NCBI GenBank assembly: GCA_027575765.1
Contig: JANBPT010000027.1
Location: 1-64,000, forward strand
Length of the DNA stretch: 64,000 bases
Reading direction: 5' to 3'
DNA from: Tieghemiomyces parasiticus
Taxonomy: Eukaryota; Kickxellomycota; Dimargaritomycetes; Dimargaritales; Dimargaritaceae
The notes under the pieces are model-generated. The model ran no database searches. It was not told the DNA's origin and saw only the letters and a list, made by a program, of their open reading frames with translations. Made by a program: the position numbers and the translations under genes. Shown here in pieces: positions 23,325 to 35,385 of the stretch (position 1 is its first letter; each line of letters opens with the position of its first letter).

Positions 23325-23705
23325 TTGTTTATTGAATAGCGACTGGGAGGATCTAAATATTTTAACTGTGCCCAGCGCCATTCGTACTTGGCTATTAGCC
23401 GGGGAGGAAGGAGCCCAGGTTGACAGCGCAAGGCGGGACTAAGTGCCAGGCGAAATGAGGAGGCATCAGGCATGCCGTTGGATCAGTGAGGACGGAATAC
23501 TGAAGAGCGAAGCCTTAAGATCATAGGAGGCAGAGCGGCCTGTCGAGGAAGGCGGCGGCCAGCTGATCGGAAGGTTGGCGGAAGGAAGTTACTATAGAGC
23601 TGTATGGAACGGGAAGAGTAAAAAAAGGTAATAATACGACGATAAAGAAAACGGAAGGTTTTTTCACCATTGATCCGCGGAGTAAGTCGGATCAGTAGTT
23701 GGAGA
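23325..23705 (-). repeat. dispersed repeat, copy A
   Basis: Similar along its length to copies at about 51.2-51.6 kb and 60.1-60.5 kb. Read on the minus strand it has CAACTACTGATCCGA (end near 23702), then CGCCAACCTTCCGATCAGCT, then a TTCCTCGACAGGCCGCTCTG block, then TTCAATAAACAACAGCTAT at its far end. Copies B and C show the same blocks in the same order with substitutions and small indels. No terminal repeats are clear. Confidence 0.7.
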
Positions 23706-24070
23706 CAAAACATACAGCTATGGTTAACTGTCTGCTTCGTTGATTCCTACCGATAAAAGAAGCATGAACTCATCTATATATCCTATGGGTTGAGAGTACC
23801 AGTGGGTCCGTCAGAAGTTGGTCATTTGGGGTATCATATGATTATTTTCCACAGCGTTGAAACCCGTGTGCCGATATATTATCCGTTAAAACTATATAAA
23901 TCCCCCCCTAAGGTCTCTACATAAGTGACATCCTATTTAGCTAAAATCTACGGCAGTGGGGAAATGGAGAACCGAGGGGGGGGGAAGAATCCAATAAATA
24001 AACCCACAGACTAGTAAGTGTTCATGGGTGTATATCGATTTTTATCGGTATCATGGTGTGACAGAGATGA

Positions 24071-24087
24071 GGTGGGCGAAGCCCACC
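24071..24087. other. perfect 7-bp hairpin with GAA loop
   Basis: GGTGGGC-GAA-GCCCACC is a perfect inverted repeat around a three-base loop. It stands in non-coding DNA with no gene end next to it, so it is not called a terminator. Confidence 0.5.
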
Positions 24088-24729
24088 AGTCGAAGAGCAG
24101 CACCTTCCCGCCGACCAGGCCTGAACCCAACAGGGAACCGCCCCATTGGTCCCCCCTCTAGGAGTGGAGCACCCGTTAGTATAGTGGGACGGCGGCCTGG
24201 AGGAGCGCCACAAAGCTACGCGACCCCGACGAGAAGTTAGGGGTCTACGGCACCGCCCTCCCCACACGAACGGTCAGTCCACACTCCTCGAAGCCCTGCT
24301 CAGGAGGGGCCTATAAATATGTGTCCGAGTGGAGTCAATTAGTTAAAGACAAGCGCGAAATAAATATTATTATTAATTTTAAGTCCCACTCCTCTGCGCC
24401 TCTTTGCCCACTCGGCCATCGCCTAGGCCCCCTCGCCTGTCCCCCCTACGGACACCCATCACAATAAGCTGATACCCTTAAATACAGGTGAAACTAGATC
24501 GTCGTATAATTTTAGACTGGAGGTCTCAAATCGCAGTGTTTCAGATGAAACGTAGGATAGCCAACAATGGCATATTCATTGGTATAGACCACTCCAGGAT
24601 TGAAGTATTTCTGACTAAAATTATTTTTTTTAACCATCCATCACGCCTACTTTTTAAAGCCCCCTTCCCCCATTCCGTCTAAATTAACCAGGCGTGATGT
24701 ATGAGTCCTTAGTGCTAAGTACTATCTGG

Positions 24730-25720
24730 AGGGCCGCATGCAGATGCTATTTTTAATGTTTTGACTTCCAAGCTGGGCCTGGCTGCCCCTAGCCACTCCA
24801 CCATCTACAGGTGGCTGGCTCGCTTGCACACAGGCCAATACTCTTTTGCAGATGACCTTTGTTCTGGCCGCTGATCAGATGACTGATGGATTTTATGGGG
24901 CCATCCTTTTGGAGCTGTTGGGGAAAGACTCTTGAATTACTGCTGAGTAGCTGGCCTGGACCTGCTACACTTCCCTTAGTACCATACACGATGTCCTACG
25001 CAGGGATCAAGGGCTGTGTAGCTATTTCAATCACTGGGTCCCCCAAAACCTTATCAATGACCTGCATCACTAGTGGGTACATTTTTCCACCGAGTTCCTG
25101 GAGGAGTTTGGCGGGGGCCAGTGTCTATACCTACCGGACTCCATCGTCACAGGTGAGGAGATTTGGGTGTATCTTTGTGATCCCCCCTGCTGGGTCTAGT
25201 CGCCGGAGGTGGTGCCCTAAAGGTGGCCCTGTCCCAACTGAGACCCATCAAGGTTGTACCAGACCCAAGGTGATGCGGACCATTGTTTTTTCACCGGGTG
25301 TGGCCTATTACACATGAGTGTCAAGCCCCCGGGTGTCAAGGTCTCCGCCGAACTCTATGTAGAGTACGGGCTGGAGCCCATGGTCCAAGCCTGGGTGGAG
25401 GCAAGTGCAAATCTGGCCGGATCATCCTCCGTGACTCTACCATAATAATGCACTATCACATTGTGCTGTAGCTACCCAGATCTACAGTTCCGACTTTAAA
25501 CTCAAGCTTCTTTCAACCCCTCCCTACCGTCCTGCTGACCTGCCCCCCTGCGACTTCTGGCTGTTCAGGAATATTAAACAGCGGCCGAGGGGTAAGAGGT
25601 TCACCACGGTGGAGGCAATAGTGGACGCCTGGCAATGGGGGCTGGCTACACTCCAGCTAAATGACTGTAGACCTTGCAATGAAAGCTGGTTAGGACGAGG
25701 TCGCCAAGTAATACTGTGAC
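24730..25720 (+). mobile_element. degenerate mariner-family transposase relic
   Basis: A Tc1/mariner superfamily (mariner, DD34D) transposase remains readable across three frames. Signatures in order: HSTIYRWLARLHTGQ with ADDLCSGR (helix-turn-helix and linker, 24795-24870), STIHDVLRRDQG with NHWVPQNL (about 24975-25045), FSTEFLEEF, IVTGEEIWVYLCDP (about 25145-25185), a damaged LRD..NALSH around the second acidic residue (about 25425-25460), then TPPYRPADLPPCDFWLF and RGKRFTTVEAIVDAW (25515-25635). There are at least eight in-frame stops and at least two frame changes. The first catalytic Asp of TGDE is Glu (GAG 25155-25157); the last Asp remains (GAC 25552-25554). Several stops fit C-to-T changes of CAG, CAA or CGA. 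I found no convincing terminal inverted repeats. Confidence 0.85.
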
Positions 25721-26680
25721 GGGGTGTGTAGCCCGAGGGGAGGAGCAGCTAGAGAAAGTCCGAGGGCGGGTCGTAGGCGAGCAGGCCAGTTAGAAATAAA
25801 GAAGCAATATTGATTACACACTTGACAAATCTACAATTCTGAATGATTTGTCGTTTGTAGATAGGTGTGGTTCGAGTGATGATGCGGAACCGTTTGGTGT
25901 AGCTGGAGGCGATTGGCTCGGGGTCTTTCTCCATGAGGAGGAAGGCCCAAAATCGAGTCGAGTTCGCTTCCGAAGTCGAAAAGCCGCCGTCGTCTTATTT
26001 CCCAAAGGATGAGAATAATCCGCGATGGATGTTTGAGGATTCTATCAAAAAGACAGATTCTTGAAGGAAGGCGGCTTTCTTGGACAAGGCAGCGTCCTGG
26101 GGTGCGCCTCGGTTGCAGCCTGTGACATTGTCCGTCACACCTTGGCTCGGCTTTATTTCCTTAACATAACTCATCGTGATTCATGATCGCTTGGGCCACT
26201 GGTATTGCGTAGTGGCGGCTCAGACTATAGTTAGTCTCTGGCGTCAACATCAACTACCCTTAGTTTTAACTTGTCTCCTGACGCGTCCGGTAAAGATGTG
26301 ACCTTTCCGTAGCGGGGGTCCTGTAGTGAATTTATTATGTGGCACTGCTGACCTCTTTTGGGGCGTCCCTAGACGGTCAGCTTCTGGCGCACAGCTGGGC
26401 ACCGCTACAAAGATGATGCCATGGAGGCTTGGCAGTTGCCACCCTTAACCGGTCCGGCCTCTTGTATTTTAGTTTGGTAGCAGATGGCTTTTTGTATATC
26501 AGATCCGTTATTCGATTCAATGATTCTATAATTTCAAACGTTGGAATGGCATACATCTTATTATCAGCTAAAGCCGATGAAAACGACATAAACCACATTG
26601 ATTGGTGAGACTAAGGCCTGTCACATACTGCAGGTTTAATTACAGCCTGCTTTCCACCCAATCCTCCTGAGCACAGGCGG
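25721..26680. other. intergenic, nothing recognised
   Basis: Between the mariner relic and the end of the uracil phosphoribosyltransferase gene. A minus-strand frame at 26377-26598 (73 codons) has no supporting motif. A short inverted repeat (CTACAATTCTGAATG...CGTTTGTAG) lies near 25830-25860. Confidence 0.45.
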
Positions 26681-27723
<1,043 letters not shown>

Positions 27724-30203
27724 GGCGAACGACAGGGTATGGGTTGAAAGGGGTGGGGTGATGAGGAGGTGGGGGGAGAAGTGGCAATGGGGGGATAATG
27801 GCTAGGCGGAACGATTTAAAGACCTGAGGTGACGGGTGCGGGATGAGGAGAGACGTAAGGCGCCAACACTTGGGTGCTGTGTGAGGACGGTCGGGAATAT
27901 CGGACCGCACCGGAAGCCGTCGGCGGGAGGGTGCGGTAGTGTGGGGATGGGGTGGCGCTGACAGGCGTTGGCTTATCAACATACCCATGACCAGCCTGAA
28001 CGGGGCTGTAGTGGGACTGCCCGAGCTGTCATCACAGCTGTGCCCGATTCACCAGCCTTACGGTATTGGCACCCTCATGCGATCTACTCTAGCTCTATGG
28101 ACTCTGAACAGCCAGGGCTGCGAGGGACTGCTGTGTTTTCCCCACCCGCACCTCGGTTGCCACACTACTATCGAGCCGGTTTTTACCACCCACCTCCACC
28201 TACACTAATGTATCTCTGCCTTGCCGCTCTTCGGCATCCCGAACGGGGTGGCATTGGGTGAGGGGGCACCAGTCCGCCCGTTCCACAAGGTTGCACCACC
28301 CCATCCCTCTCTCCATCCTCCTCCGCTTTGCGGCAAGGTGTGGTCGAGTCCCGTGACTCTTTGCAGCAAAGACTGAGCTGTGGGCGGCAGAGAATGGGGC
28401 GGTGGCTGCTGGGTGGGGGGGGGAGCACGGCTGCAGGGACCCGATAACGATCCGACTAAGGAAGCCTCGCATTATGCCATTTGGCGGCTTCTTGGCTGGA
28501 TCTGGAGTGAAAGACTCCAGACCGTACATCTCACGCTTCAATTGGCGCTAGTTGTTTTCTTAAGCCAAGCTATCTACCCTATGGTCCACCCCGCTCCTCA
28601 GCATGGTATTTGGTAGCGTATACACAGCTCGGGTCAGATAGCAATCGTTGGCCGGCCATCCCTGTCAAGCGCTACAGATTAAAAATCAGAGAGGGGCCCT
28701 TAGGTTGCAGTATAGCCTGGAAGAAGTCGCCCGGGGCTGTGCGCCTGCTGCGCTGACGACTCCGCTCAATGTAGTGTCTTGGCAGGCTGAGGATGCACTG
28801 CCATGTCGCCATAGGCGCTGCGAGCGTCGATCGCGGAGCGGGCTTGTTGTAGCCCTTTTCTTCCTCCCCTGTGTGCCAAACGTGGTTTCATCTACAGCCC
28901 CTGGACACGTTGCACTGCCCGCACAACCCTCTCCGGCCCGAGTCTCGCCAGTTCGAGACTGGCCCCGGTCGCCGTCCACCCTTGGCTGGCCGATCCGTCA
29001 GCTGCATATCCTTCGCAGATAGTGGCATCACAGTGCCCCTTTCACACTTTGCCGACAGCCCCTGGCCAGGGAGGGAGTGGTGGAATAGCGGGCCTATGCT
29101 CGGCAAGGTCGCTAGGCCTCCCTCCCCACCCAGTTGCCCCTACGACTCACCGTCACCTGACTCCGCGGGCCAATAGCCCCAGATGGTGCCCGATCATTTT
29201 GGCACGGCCCCCGGCGTCCTGGCCGTCCCTGCCTTCCCCCCTCCCAGGTCGTTGTCTAACCTCTGAACCCTCAGGGTGACACAGGACCGGCCGATGAAGC
29301 AGCAAGAGAGGCGGAGTTGTCATTATTTCTTCGCGTTTTTTAATCTCCGCCCCGCCAGAGCTACCGCTGCAGCGCCTCCACCCCGCTCGGTTACCCCACA
29401 CCGTCCATTGGCCCCCTCCACAAAATGTGTAGGGCTAGTGTGGACCACCCCGTCCTTTCAATCCATTTTTTTCAGTGACAGGCTATTGTGATCATAATCC
29501 CACAGGTTTGCTCTAATGTGCAGCCACTAGCATGATTGTTGGCTTTGGTCCTGCCGCCACGCCTCGCCCGCTTCCCTTCCACTCTTTTTCGCCTTCATAT
29601 CTGCTCCGTGTCCCCAATTCTTCACGTTGCATCGTCTCTAGCTGCTCCGCGCACACCTGCTACCTAGCCCCTCGACCCACTGCCTTCGTTCATCGGCCCT
29701 CTCTCGCTCACTGTGCTAAAACCGAACTCCCTCGCTTTCCTGAACCCATTTCCTCACCACAATCGCATCTTGAACTAGTGCCCCAGTCCGACGGAGCGCA
29801 GACGACCGCTGCAACTGCCTACCTTGTCAAGTGGCCTGTTCATCGGCCCTCACGTCTCGCCCATCGACAGTTCTCGTACGAGGCGCATCGCTCCGGCCAA
29901 CGCTCGCTGATTACCTGCCAAGTTCCGACCCGTCCGCGGCCACCCTGTTCCGCCCGTCGGTGCCTATCCCACTTTGCTTATGGAACGTAGCCCCTCTGGC
30001 CCCTCATTGTGAATTGACAGCTCCGTACCAGTACCAGTCACGCCCTTTGGCGCTAGTCCCTCGCACCCAGCGGTCTTCACCCACCCCTTGTTAACATCAC
30101 TGTTATCAAGGTGCACTACACATAGTCCGCTTTGATTGCTACATCTCGCATCCCCCCGCCCTCTGCCGCTAATCATCCGGCCATCTGCCACTTTCATCCC
30201 ACC
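27724..30203. other. intergenic between FUR1 and the TBC gene
   Basis: About 2.5 kb, divergent promoters. G-rich just upstream of FUR1 and C/T-rich in the last 650 bases before the TBC start codon. A plus-strand frame at 29532-29990 is compositionally like the C/T-rich leader and has no motifs, so it is not called. No RNA gene is seen. Confidence 0.5.
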
Positions 30204-33200
30204 ATGAGCAGCAGCACATCCGCGTCACCCGTTCCGCCTCCTCGCTCGGCCATGCGCAGGTCACTCAAGGCCCAGCCACGGGGCAGCGGGGCCCAGTCTC
30301 CCATTGTGCCCGCCAGTCCCACCCGACCCACCAACTCGGCTACCGCCCACGAAGCGACCTCCCTCCGCAGTTACATCGCCGGCCGACCGCCCCCCGCTAG
30401 CGGCCAGGTCCCACCGCACCTTGCTACCCCTGCTTCACCTGTGGGGTCCCAGCCCCCGTCTCCGCCGCGGCGCAACAGTGTGACTTCGTTGCGGTCCGTC
30501 CGCCGGGTCGGCGCACCGGCCCCGCCTTCCACGTCGTCCCACTCCTCGTCTTCGGCCGTCATGGTCGGTCTACAGGAGAGCGGTCGGCCCTCCGAGGACT
30601 TAGACAGCGACGACGAGGACGATGCTTTCGTTGTGACCCATGTGCAGCGGAAACGGCAGGGGTCTGTGCCTGTCCACCCGTCTTCGCGTACCCCGTTGGT
30701 CCCGCTGACCCCGGCGACCTCCTCCCCCTCCGCTCACTCCAACAGCAGCCTCGCCGCCTCGCCGGCCGCCACTGACTCCCCAGCCGCTCCTTATGACCCC
30801 AGTCGGCCAGTATCCCAGATCGTGGCCTTCAACCAGGTGAACGTCAGCCTCCTGTCACGCCCCAAAATTATTAGCAAATCTGACTACGTCAAGAGTCCGC
30901 GCGTCACCGCCCACTCGGCCTCGTCCTCCCGCCGCGGCTCCGCCTCCAGCAATGAGCCGGAGCACACGCCCGCCACGCCACAGTCGCCCATGTTTTTCCG
31001 TCCACCCAAGGACCGGCGGCGTAGCGCCTTGCGCGACTCTACCGGTACCATCGACCTGCCGGCCGGCGAACCCACCCGTACCACCCCGACCCCGCGGTCG
31101 GTATCCGGCTCCCCTGGCCTACCTGATCCTTCGGCACTGCCTGCCGATACCACTGCCGCCCCGCCATCCACTGCCACCTCCCCTTTGGCCGCGCAGTTTA
31201 GTGGAACTTCACCACCCGGCACGCCGCCCCAGAGCTCACCGCCCCCGTCGGACCGACCGGCAGAACGATCGGCCAGTCCTGAAACCTCCCACGGGTCCAA
31301 GGTGGAAGACGGGGCCAGCAAGAGTGCCGTTGGCGTGCACCTTTTTGATGATCACGGCAACTTTAACGGGGACACCGGCGGTCGGTCATCCTCCGAATTT
31401 TCCGCCCCGCCGGACCTTTCCTGGGAGGGTGAGCACAGCGACGTACTCAGTTCCCGGTCTGGCTTGTCGTCGCGCAACCCGTCCGTCTCAAGCAGCTCCC
31501 ACCTTGGCCCGCGTCCCACTCCGCCCTCTCGCCCCCGGCTTCTGTCGGACGCCTACAACCACAATCCCGTCACCGCCGCCGCTGGCACGGCAGCCAAGTC
31601 CGTCGGCCCATCCAAGGTCGAGGATAATAACCGGCTCGGCATCCGCTTACAATCTCCAATCGTCTCCCCATCCAAGAAGACAGCGGCACAACCCAGTCGC
31701 GGAACGGAACCTGAAGTAGTTGCCTCTCTTAAGGATAATCAGACGGCCAAGATTGTAAACCACGCCGCTAGAGGTCTCCCGCCGGTCACAGTCGACGTCA
31801 CCACCGCCGGGGACCCTACTTCTCTTAAATCACCCGAGGACGAGCCCCTGACCTCCTCATCTTTCATGTCCTCGTTCGCCAGCATCGACTCCCCACCCTC
31901 CCTGCGGCCCCACGGCGAAGACAAGGGTGCCGATGCAGCGATTAGCCGGGTGTCTAGGGCCGACGAGAGACGGGACGCCAAAACGACCGACCCTGGTGCT
32001 GTTCCCGGCCTTGGATTTATGAACAACGCCTACGACAAGTTCTCGTCCCTGTTCCAGCGTCCCTCCCAGGACACAGCCCATGGGCTCGCGCCCTTGCACT
32101 CCGCACATTACGAGGCTGAGACGCGTGCCCTGGCAGCCCAGTCCACCAACGGTCGGACGAGGGCCCCGTCACCACCTTCTCCGGGATCCTCCAACTCGGC
32201 GACTCCGAGTGACATGAGCTCCTCCACCACCGCCACGACGGCCCACGTGGAGATGCTACTGGCCCAGCTCGAGGCGCAAAATCAAACCCTGCAGGACGAT
32301 CCCAAGGCGGCCCGCCTGGCTAAAGAAGCCCTACGACGCAGCTGGCTCATGATCAAGGAGAAGACCGGGTACAGTTTTAACGGTCCGCGAACGGCGAGCC
32401 CGCTGACGACAGGCTCGACGTCAGACAGTGTTGGGGATGCGTCGACCGGCGGAGAGATCGACTGGGATTTTTGGGGCGGCCTTATCAACGATTACGAAGG
32501 CACCGTGAAGCGGCAGAGCCGACAGACGGCCACCAACATCCAGAACGGGATCCCGCCGGCCCTGCGTGGGACGCTGTGGCAGTTGATGGCGCGGAGTAAG
32601 AACGCGGAGCTCGAGCAGCAGTATACCACCCTCCTCGAACAGAACACCTCGGCTGAGAAGCAAATTATGCTAGATTTGCCCCGTACCCTCCCGCACGAGG
32701 CGTACTTTAAAGACCCGCACGGCCCCGGCCAAGAGTCCCTATTTCACGTGCTCAAGGCCTACGCGCTGTACGACCCCGAGGTCGGCTACTGCCAGGGCAT
32801 CGCCTTCATCGTGGCCCCGCTGTTGCTCAACATGCCTGAGGAGGAGGCCTTCTGCCTCCTGGTGCGCCTAATGCAGGCGTATGATCTGCGTGGTCACTTC
32901 ACGCCAGCCATGGAGAAGCTACACCTGCGCCTATACCAGCTGGAGAAACTGGTGGAGGAGACCCTGCCCCTGGTCCACCGGCACTTCATCAAGGAGGGCA
33001 TCCACCCGAGCATGTTCGCGTCGCAGTGGTTCATGACACTGTTTGCGTATCGATTCCCTGTGGCCCTGGTGTTCCGCCTTCTGGACTTGGTGTTCGCGGA
33101 GGGTATCGACACGCTCCTCCGATTTGCACTGGTGCTGCTCCGTGTTAACCAGCCACAGATCCTGTCGATGCATTTTGAGCACCTTATGGAGTACCTGCAG

Positions 33201-33761
33201 ACCAACATGCTGGATCAGTACCTCACGGACCCGACGGAACTGCTACGCGAGGCGGCCAAGGTGAGCAGCGTCAACCCACGTAAGCTTCGCACCCTGGCGC
33301 GTGATTACCAGGCCGTCGTCACGCGGCAGCGCGCCGAAGAGAACGAGGTAGAACGACTCCGCCGTCAGGTGGCCCAGTATGAGCGCGAGAACCGCCACCT
33401 TCAGGGCACCCTTCAGGAACTCAACCAGGAACACTGTGACCTGGCCAACCACCTCGTGCAAGTTAAGCTCGACTACGCCCAAGAGAAGGAGCGTGCGGGC
33501 CAGCTGCTGGCCGACGTTACCCACCTCCAAGCCCAATTGGCCAGCGAACGCGAACGCGCCGAGGCCCACCTCCAGGCCGACCTGGACAGTCTGGCCCACA
33601 AGAATTGGGAGCTCGCGGACCGCCAGGCCCAGCTCACCACCCAGTGTAGTGAACTGGCCGACCAACTTGCGTCTACCAAGATCGCCTACGCCGAATCGGA
33701 AAACGAACGGGCTATCCTCCACAAGAAGTGGGACGACCTACGCAAGGCCGTCAAGATGTAG
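30204..33761 (+). CDS. TBC-domain Rab GTPase-activating protein with C-terminal coiled coil
   Basis: Rab-GAP of the Gyp5/EVI5/TBC1D type, which switches off Rab GTPases in membrane traffic. Single exon, 1185 residues. The start is ATG at 30204 (CCCACCATGA); the frame opens upstream only at a TTG. The first 700 residues are Ser/Pro-rich and look disordered, with a basic AMRRSLKAQPRG near the start. The TBC domain runs from about 780 to 1000: GIPPALRGTLWQLM, then IMLDLPRTLP with the IxxDxxR arginine finger, then VGYCQGIAFIVAPLL with the glutamine finger, then MFASQWFMTLFAYRFP. The last 180 residues are a long heptad-rich coiled coil (EENEVERLRRQVAQYE and onward), as in Gyp5/Gyl1 and EVI5. Both catalytic fingers are present, so it should be active. 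The Rab target is not predictable here. Confidence 0.92.
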   Translation: MSSSTSASPVPPPRSAMRRSLKAQPRGSGAQSPIVPASPTRPTNSATAHEATSLRSYIAGRPPPASGQVPPHLATPASPVGSQPPSPPRRNSVTSLRSVRRVGAPAPPSTSSHSSSSAVMVGLQESGRPSEDLDSDDEDDAFVVTHVQRKRQGSVPVHPSSRTPLVPLTPATSSPSAHSNSSLAASPAATDSPAAPYDPSRPVSQIVAFNQVNVSLLSRPKIISKSDYVKSPRVTAHSASSSRRGSASSNEPEHTPATPQSPMFFRPPKDRRRSALRDSTGTIDLPAGEPTRTTPTPRSVSGSPGLPDPSALPADTTAAPPSTATSPLAAQFSGTSPPGTPPQSSPPPSDRPAERSASPETSHGSKVEDGASKSAVGVHLFDDHGNFNGDTGGRSSSEFSAPPDLSWEGEHSDVLSSRSGLSSRNPSVSSSSHLGPRPTPPSRPRLLSDAYNHNPVTAAAGTAAKSVGPSKVEDNNRLGIRLQSPIVSPSKKTAAQPSRGTEPEVVASLKDNQTAKIVNHAARGLPPVTVDVTTAGDPTSLKSPEDEPLTSSSFMSSFASIDSPPSLRPHGEDKGADAAISRVSRADERRDAKTTDPGAVPGLGFMNNAYDKFSSLFQRPSQDTAHGLAPLHSAHYEAETRALAAQSTNGRTRAPSPPSPGSSNSATPSDMSSSTTATTAHVEMLLAQLEAQNQTLQDDPKAARLAKEALRRSWLMIKEKTGYSFNGPRTASPLTTGSTSDSVGDASTGGEIDWDFWGGLINDYEGTVKRQSRQTATNIQNGIPPALRGTLWQLMARSKNAELEQQYTTLLEQNTSAEKQIMLDLPRTLPHEAYFKDPHGPGQESLFHVLKAYALYDPEVGYCQGIAFIVAPLLLNMPEEEAFCLLVRLMQAYDLRGHFTPAMEKLHLRLYQLEKLVEETLPLVHRHFIKEGIHPSMFASQWFMTLFAYRFPVALVFRLLDLVFAEGIDTLLRFALVLLRVNQPQILSMHFEHLMEYLQTNMLDQYLTDPTELLREAAKVSSVNPRKLRTLARDYQAVVTRQRAEENEVERLRRQVAQYERENRHLQGTLQELNQEHCDLANHLVQVKLDYAQEKERAGQLLADVTHLQAQLASERERAEAHLQADLDSLAHKNWELADRQAQLTTQCSELADQLASTKIAYAESENERAILHKKWDDLRKAVKM

Positions 33762-34103
33762 CCGGTAACTGATCTGCCGGTTGGCTTGCCACAACGATTT
33801 TTCTTTTGCCAAGGCGGCTGAATTGGCCGCTGCCAAAACCTTGTTCCTCTTCCGCCCGCTTGCTGTTGTTTTTCTACTACGGTCACCGCTGCCCACCTGT
33901 ACACTAGCTTTATCCTTGATTTATTGTGGAACCGCTGGACCCGGGCCCTTTCTCACCTTTTAAACCCGTTACCCTCTCCCATAGCTTATTTCATCAGTTA
34001 ACCCCCCCCCCCTCTACTTTCTTTTAGGGTCCTTAACCATGGGCTTAATAAACTCCCCCACTCATCATACCGCTTGCCCAGTCACCTTACGGCCGCTGGC
34101 TAT

Positions 34104-34612
34104 TTATATAATGGACAACATGTACACGACGGTCAAGCTGGTCGCCGTACCCACGACAGCCAAAAAGGCCACAAAGTTACCGGCGGAGCGATAGTGGAGG
34201 TGTTCATGGATCCGCAGCGGGGTTGTGGCCTTACGTACCAGCCCCGTGAGGGTAATGCACAGGCTGAGACCCAACATAACCAAGCCGATACGGTAGAGGT
34301 CGCTGCTAAACGATTTGAAAATGACCAGACCGGCGGTGAGACTTCCCACCGCCGTGCGCCACATGGCGCCGTCCAGGGTACGTTCCTGAGCTAATTACGT
34401 AGAACACAGGGGACAGTGGCGGGTGCGCCATGTTAAGCTTAATAGGTCAGGGTTAGTCAACGTAAGTATGAGGGAAGGAGGGGGGAAGACAGTCACTAGA
34501 GTAGGAGTGTGGAGGCGAGGGGCTTACCGCGCATATCTAGACGCTGGTTGTCGGTTAGTGGAGTATCCTCCTCCGCCCAGGCGAACTGGGGTTCGGGTTG
34601 CCGTGGCGCCAT
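34104..34612 (-). CDS. DUF202 family three-helix membrane protein, 2 exons
   Basis: Small membrane protein with a DUF202 domain, the fold also found in Vtc1 of the vacuolar transporter chaperone. Exon 1 is 34612-34528 (MAPRQPEPQFAWAEEDTP...) and exon 2 is 34390-34104; the 137-base intron (GTAAGC to TTAG, phase 1) gives 123 residues. The acceptor TTAG at 34391 keeps the frame, whereas the CAG a few bases on does not. The joined sequence reads DMRAQERTLDGAMWRTAVGS, the family motif ERTxLxWxRTxL. Three hydrophobic segments follow: TAVGSLTAGLVIFKSF, IGLVMLGLSLCITLTGLV and FVAFLAVVGTATSLTVVYML. Its length is like Vtc1 (129), but it lacks strong similarity by eye and may be another DUF202 member of unknown role. 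Convergent with the TBC gene. Confidence 0.75.
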
Positions 34613-35385
34613 GAGGAAAATGTGGCGGGGCGAATGGGGGGAGGGAATGGGGTCAGGCGTAGTATGGGAATGGTAGGGTAGGGTGTATTGGCAGACTGCG
34701 GGTGGGTTTGCTCAAGGTCTTGGGCAGGTCTACCCGGTCACGTTGGTCTGAAAGCGGTCGAGAAACTAATGGGACGAGCAGCAGTGGGGGTGGTAAGGAA
34801 AGATGCTAGGCCTAGTGGAATTAAGAAAATACTAATACAATAACGATAGACAGGTAAGAATGAGAGGTCAGTCACGGAATGACTAGTGCGTGCACAGCCT
34901 GTCTATTAGTGACGGAGGTGGTGATGGTGGTCTGGGGGGATATGGCATTGCCACCGACATGAATGTGGAAAGTGAAGGAGAGGTATGCAGGTTTGGTTGG
35001 AGGGGGGGGTGATAACGCGAGACTGCGGTTGCTCAAAGCTTCCCTTCCTGTCTGCCGTTGTGGGGGGGGGGGGGTTCAGGGCCAGTGTGAGTTGGAATGG
35101 AAGGACAACAGGGCAGTGGTGGAGTGGTCAAGTTTTAATGTTTTCCCAAGGAGCGGTGGTGATTAGACATTCCGGTCCACAAATGTGCTCCTTATAACAT
35201 ATAAGCGTTAAAAACAGCCGTACTTGTTTGCAAGTCAAACTACCAATATTATGATACACATCGTTGCTTCTCCATCCTTATTTAGCTCATTACGTGGAAT
35301 TGCCCACGACCCTACCCCCTTCAAACCCACCCATCGATAGGCACATTGCTCCAGCACTTCTTCCAACCTCCCTCGAGCGACCAAC
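34613..35385. other. divergent promoter region of DUF202 and CENP-O genes
   Basis: About 770 bases, G-rich on the plus strand, with a 13-base G run at 35062-35074. No gene recognised. Confidence 0.5.

Larger units (their letters stand above)
21545..24729. other. gene-poor stretch with one repeat copy
   Basis: About 3.2 kb without a recognised gene. It contains copy A of the dispersed repeat (23325-23705) and a perfect small hairpin at 24071-24087. Open frames are short and unsupported. Base composition is AT-richer than in the gene blocks. Confidence 0.5.

Noticed and set aside
24071..24087. GGTGGGC-GAA-GCCCACC hairpin as a terminator
   Set aside because: No gene end nearby, no T tract, and fungal nuclear genes do not use such terminators.
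29532..29990. Plus-strand frame of 152 codons before the TBC gene
   Set aside because: Composition of the C/T-rich leader, no motif; more likely 5' untranslated or promoter DNA.
30132..30203. 24-codon N-terminal extension of the TBC protein
   Set aside because: Opens at TTG; the first ATG with a good context is at 30204.
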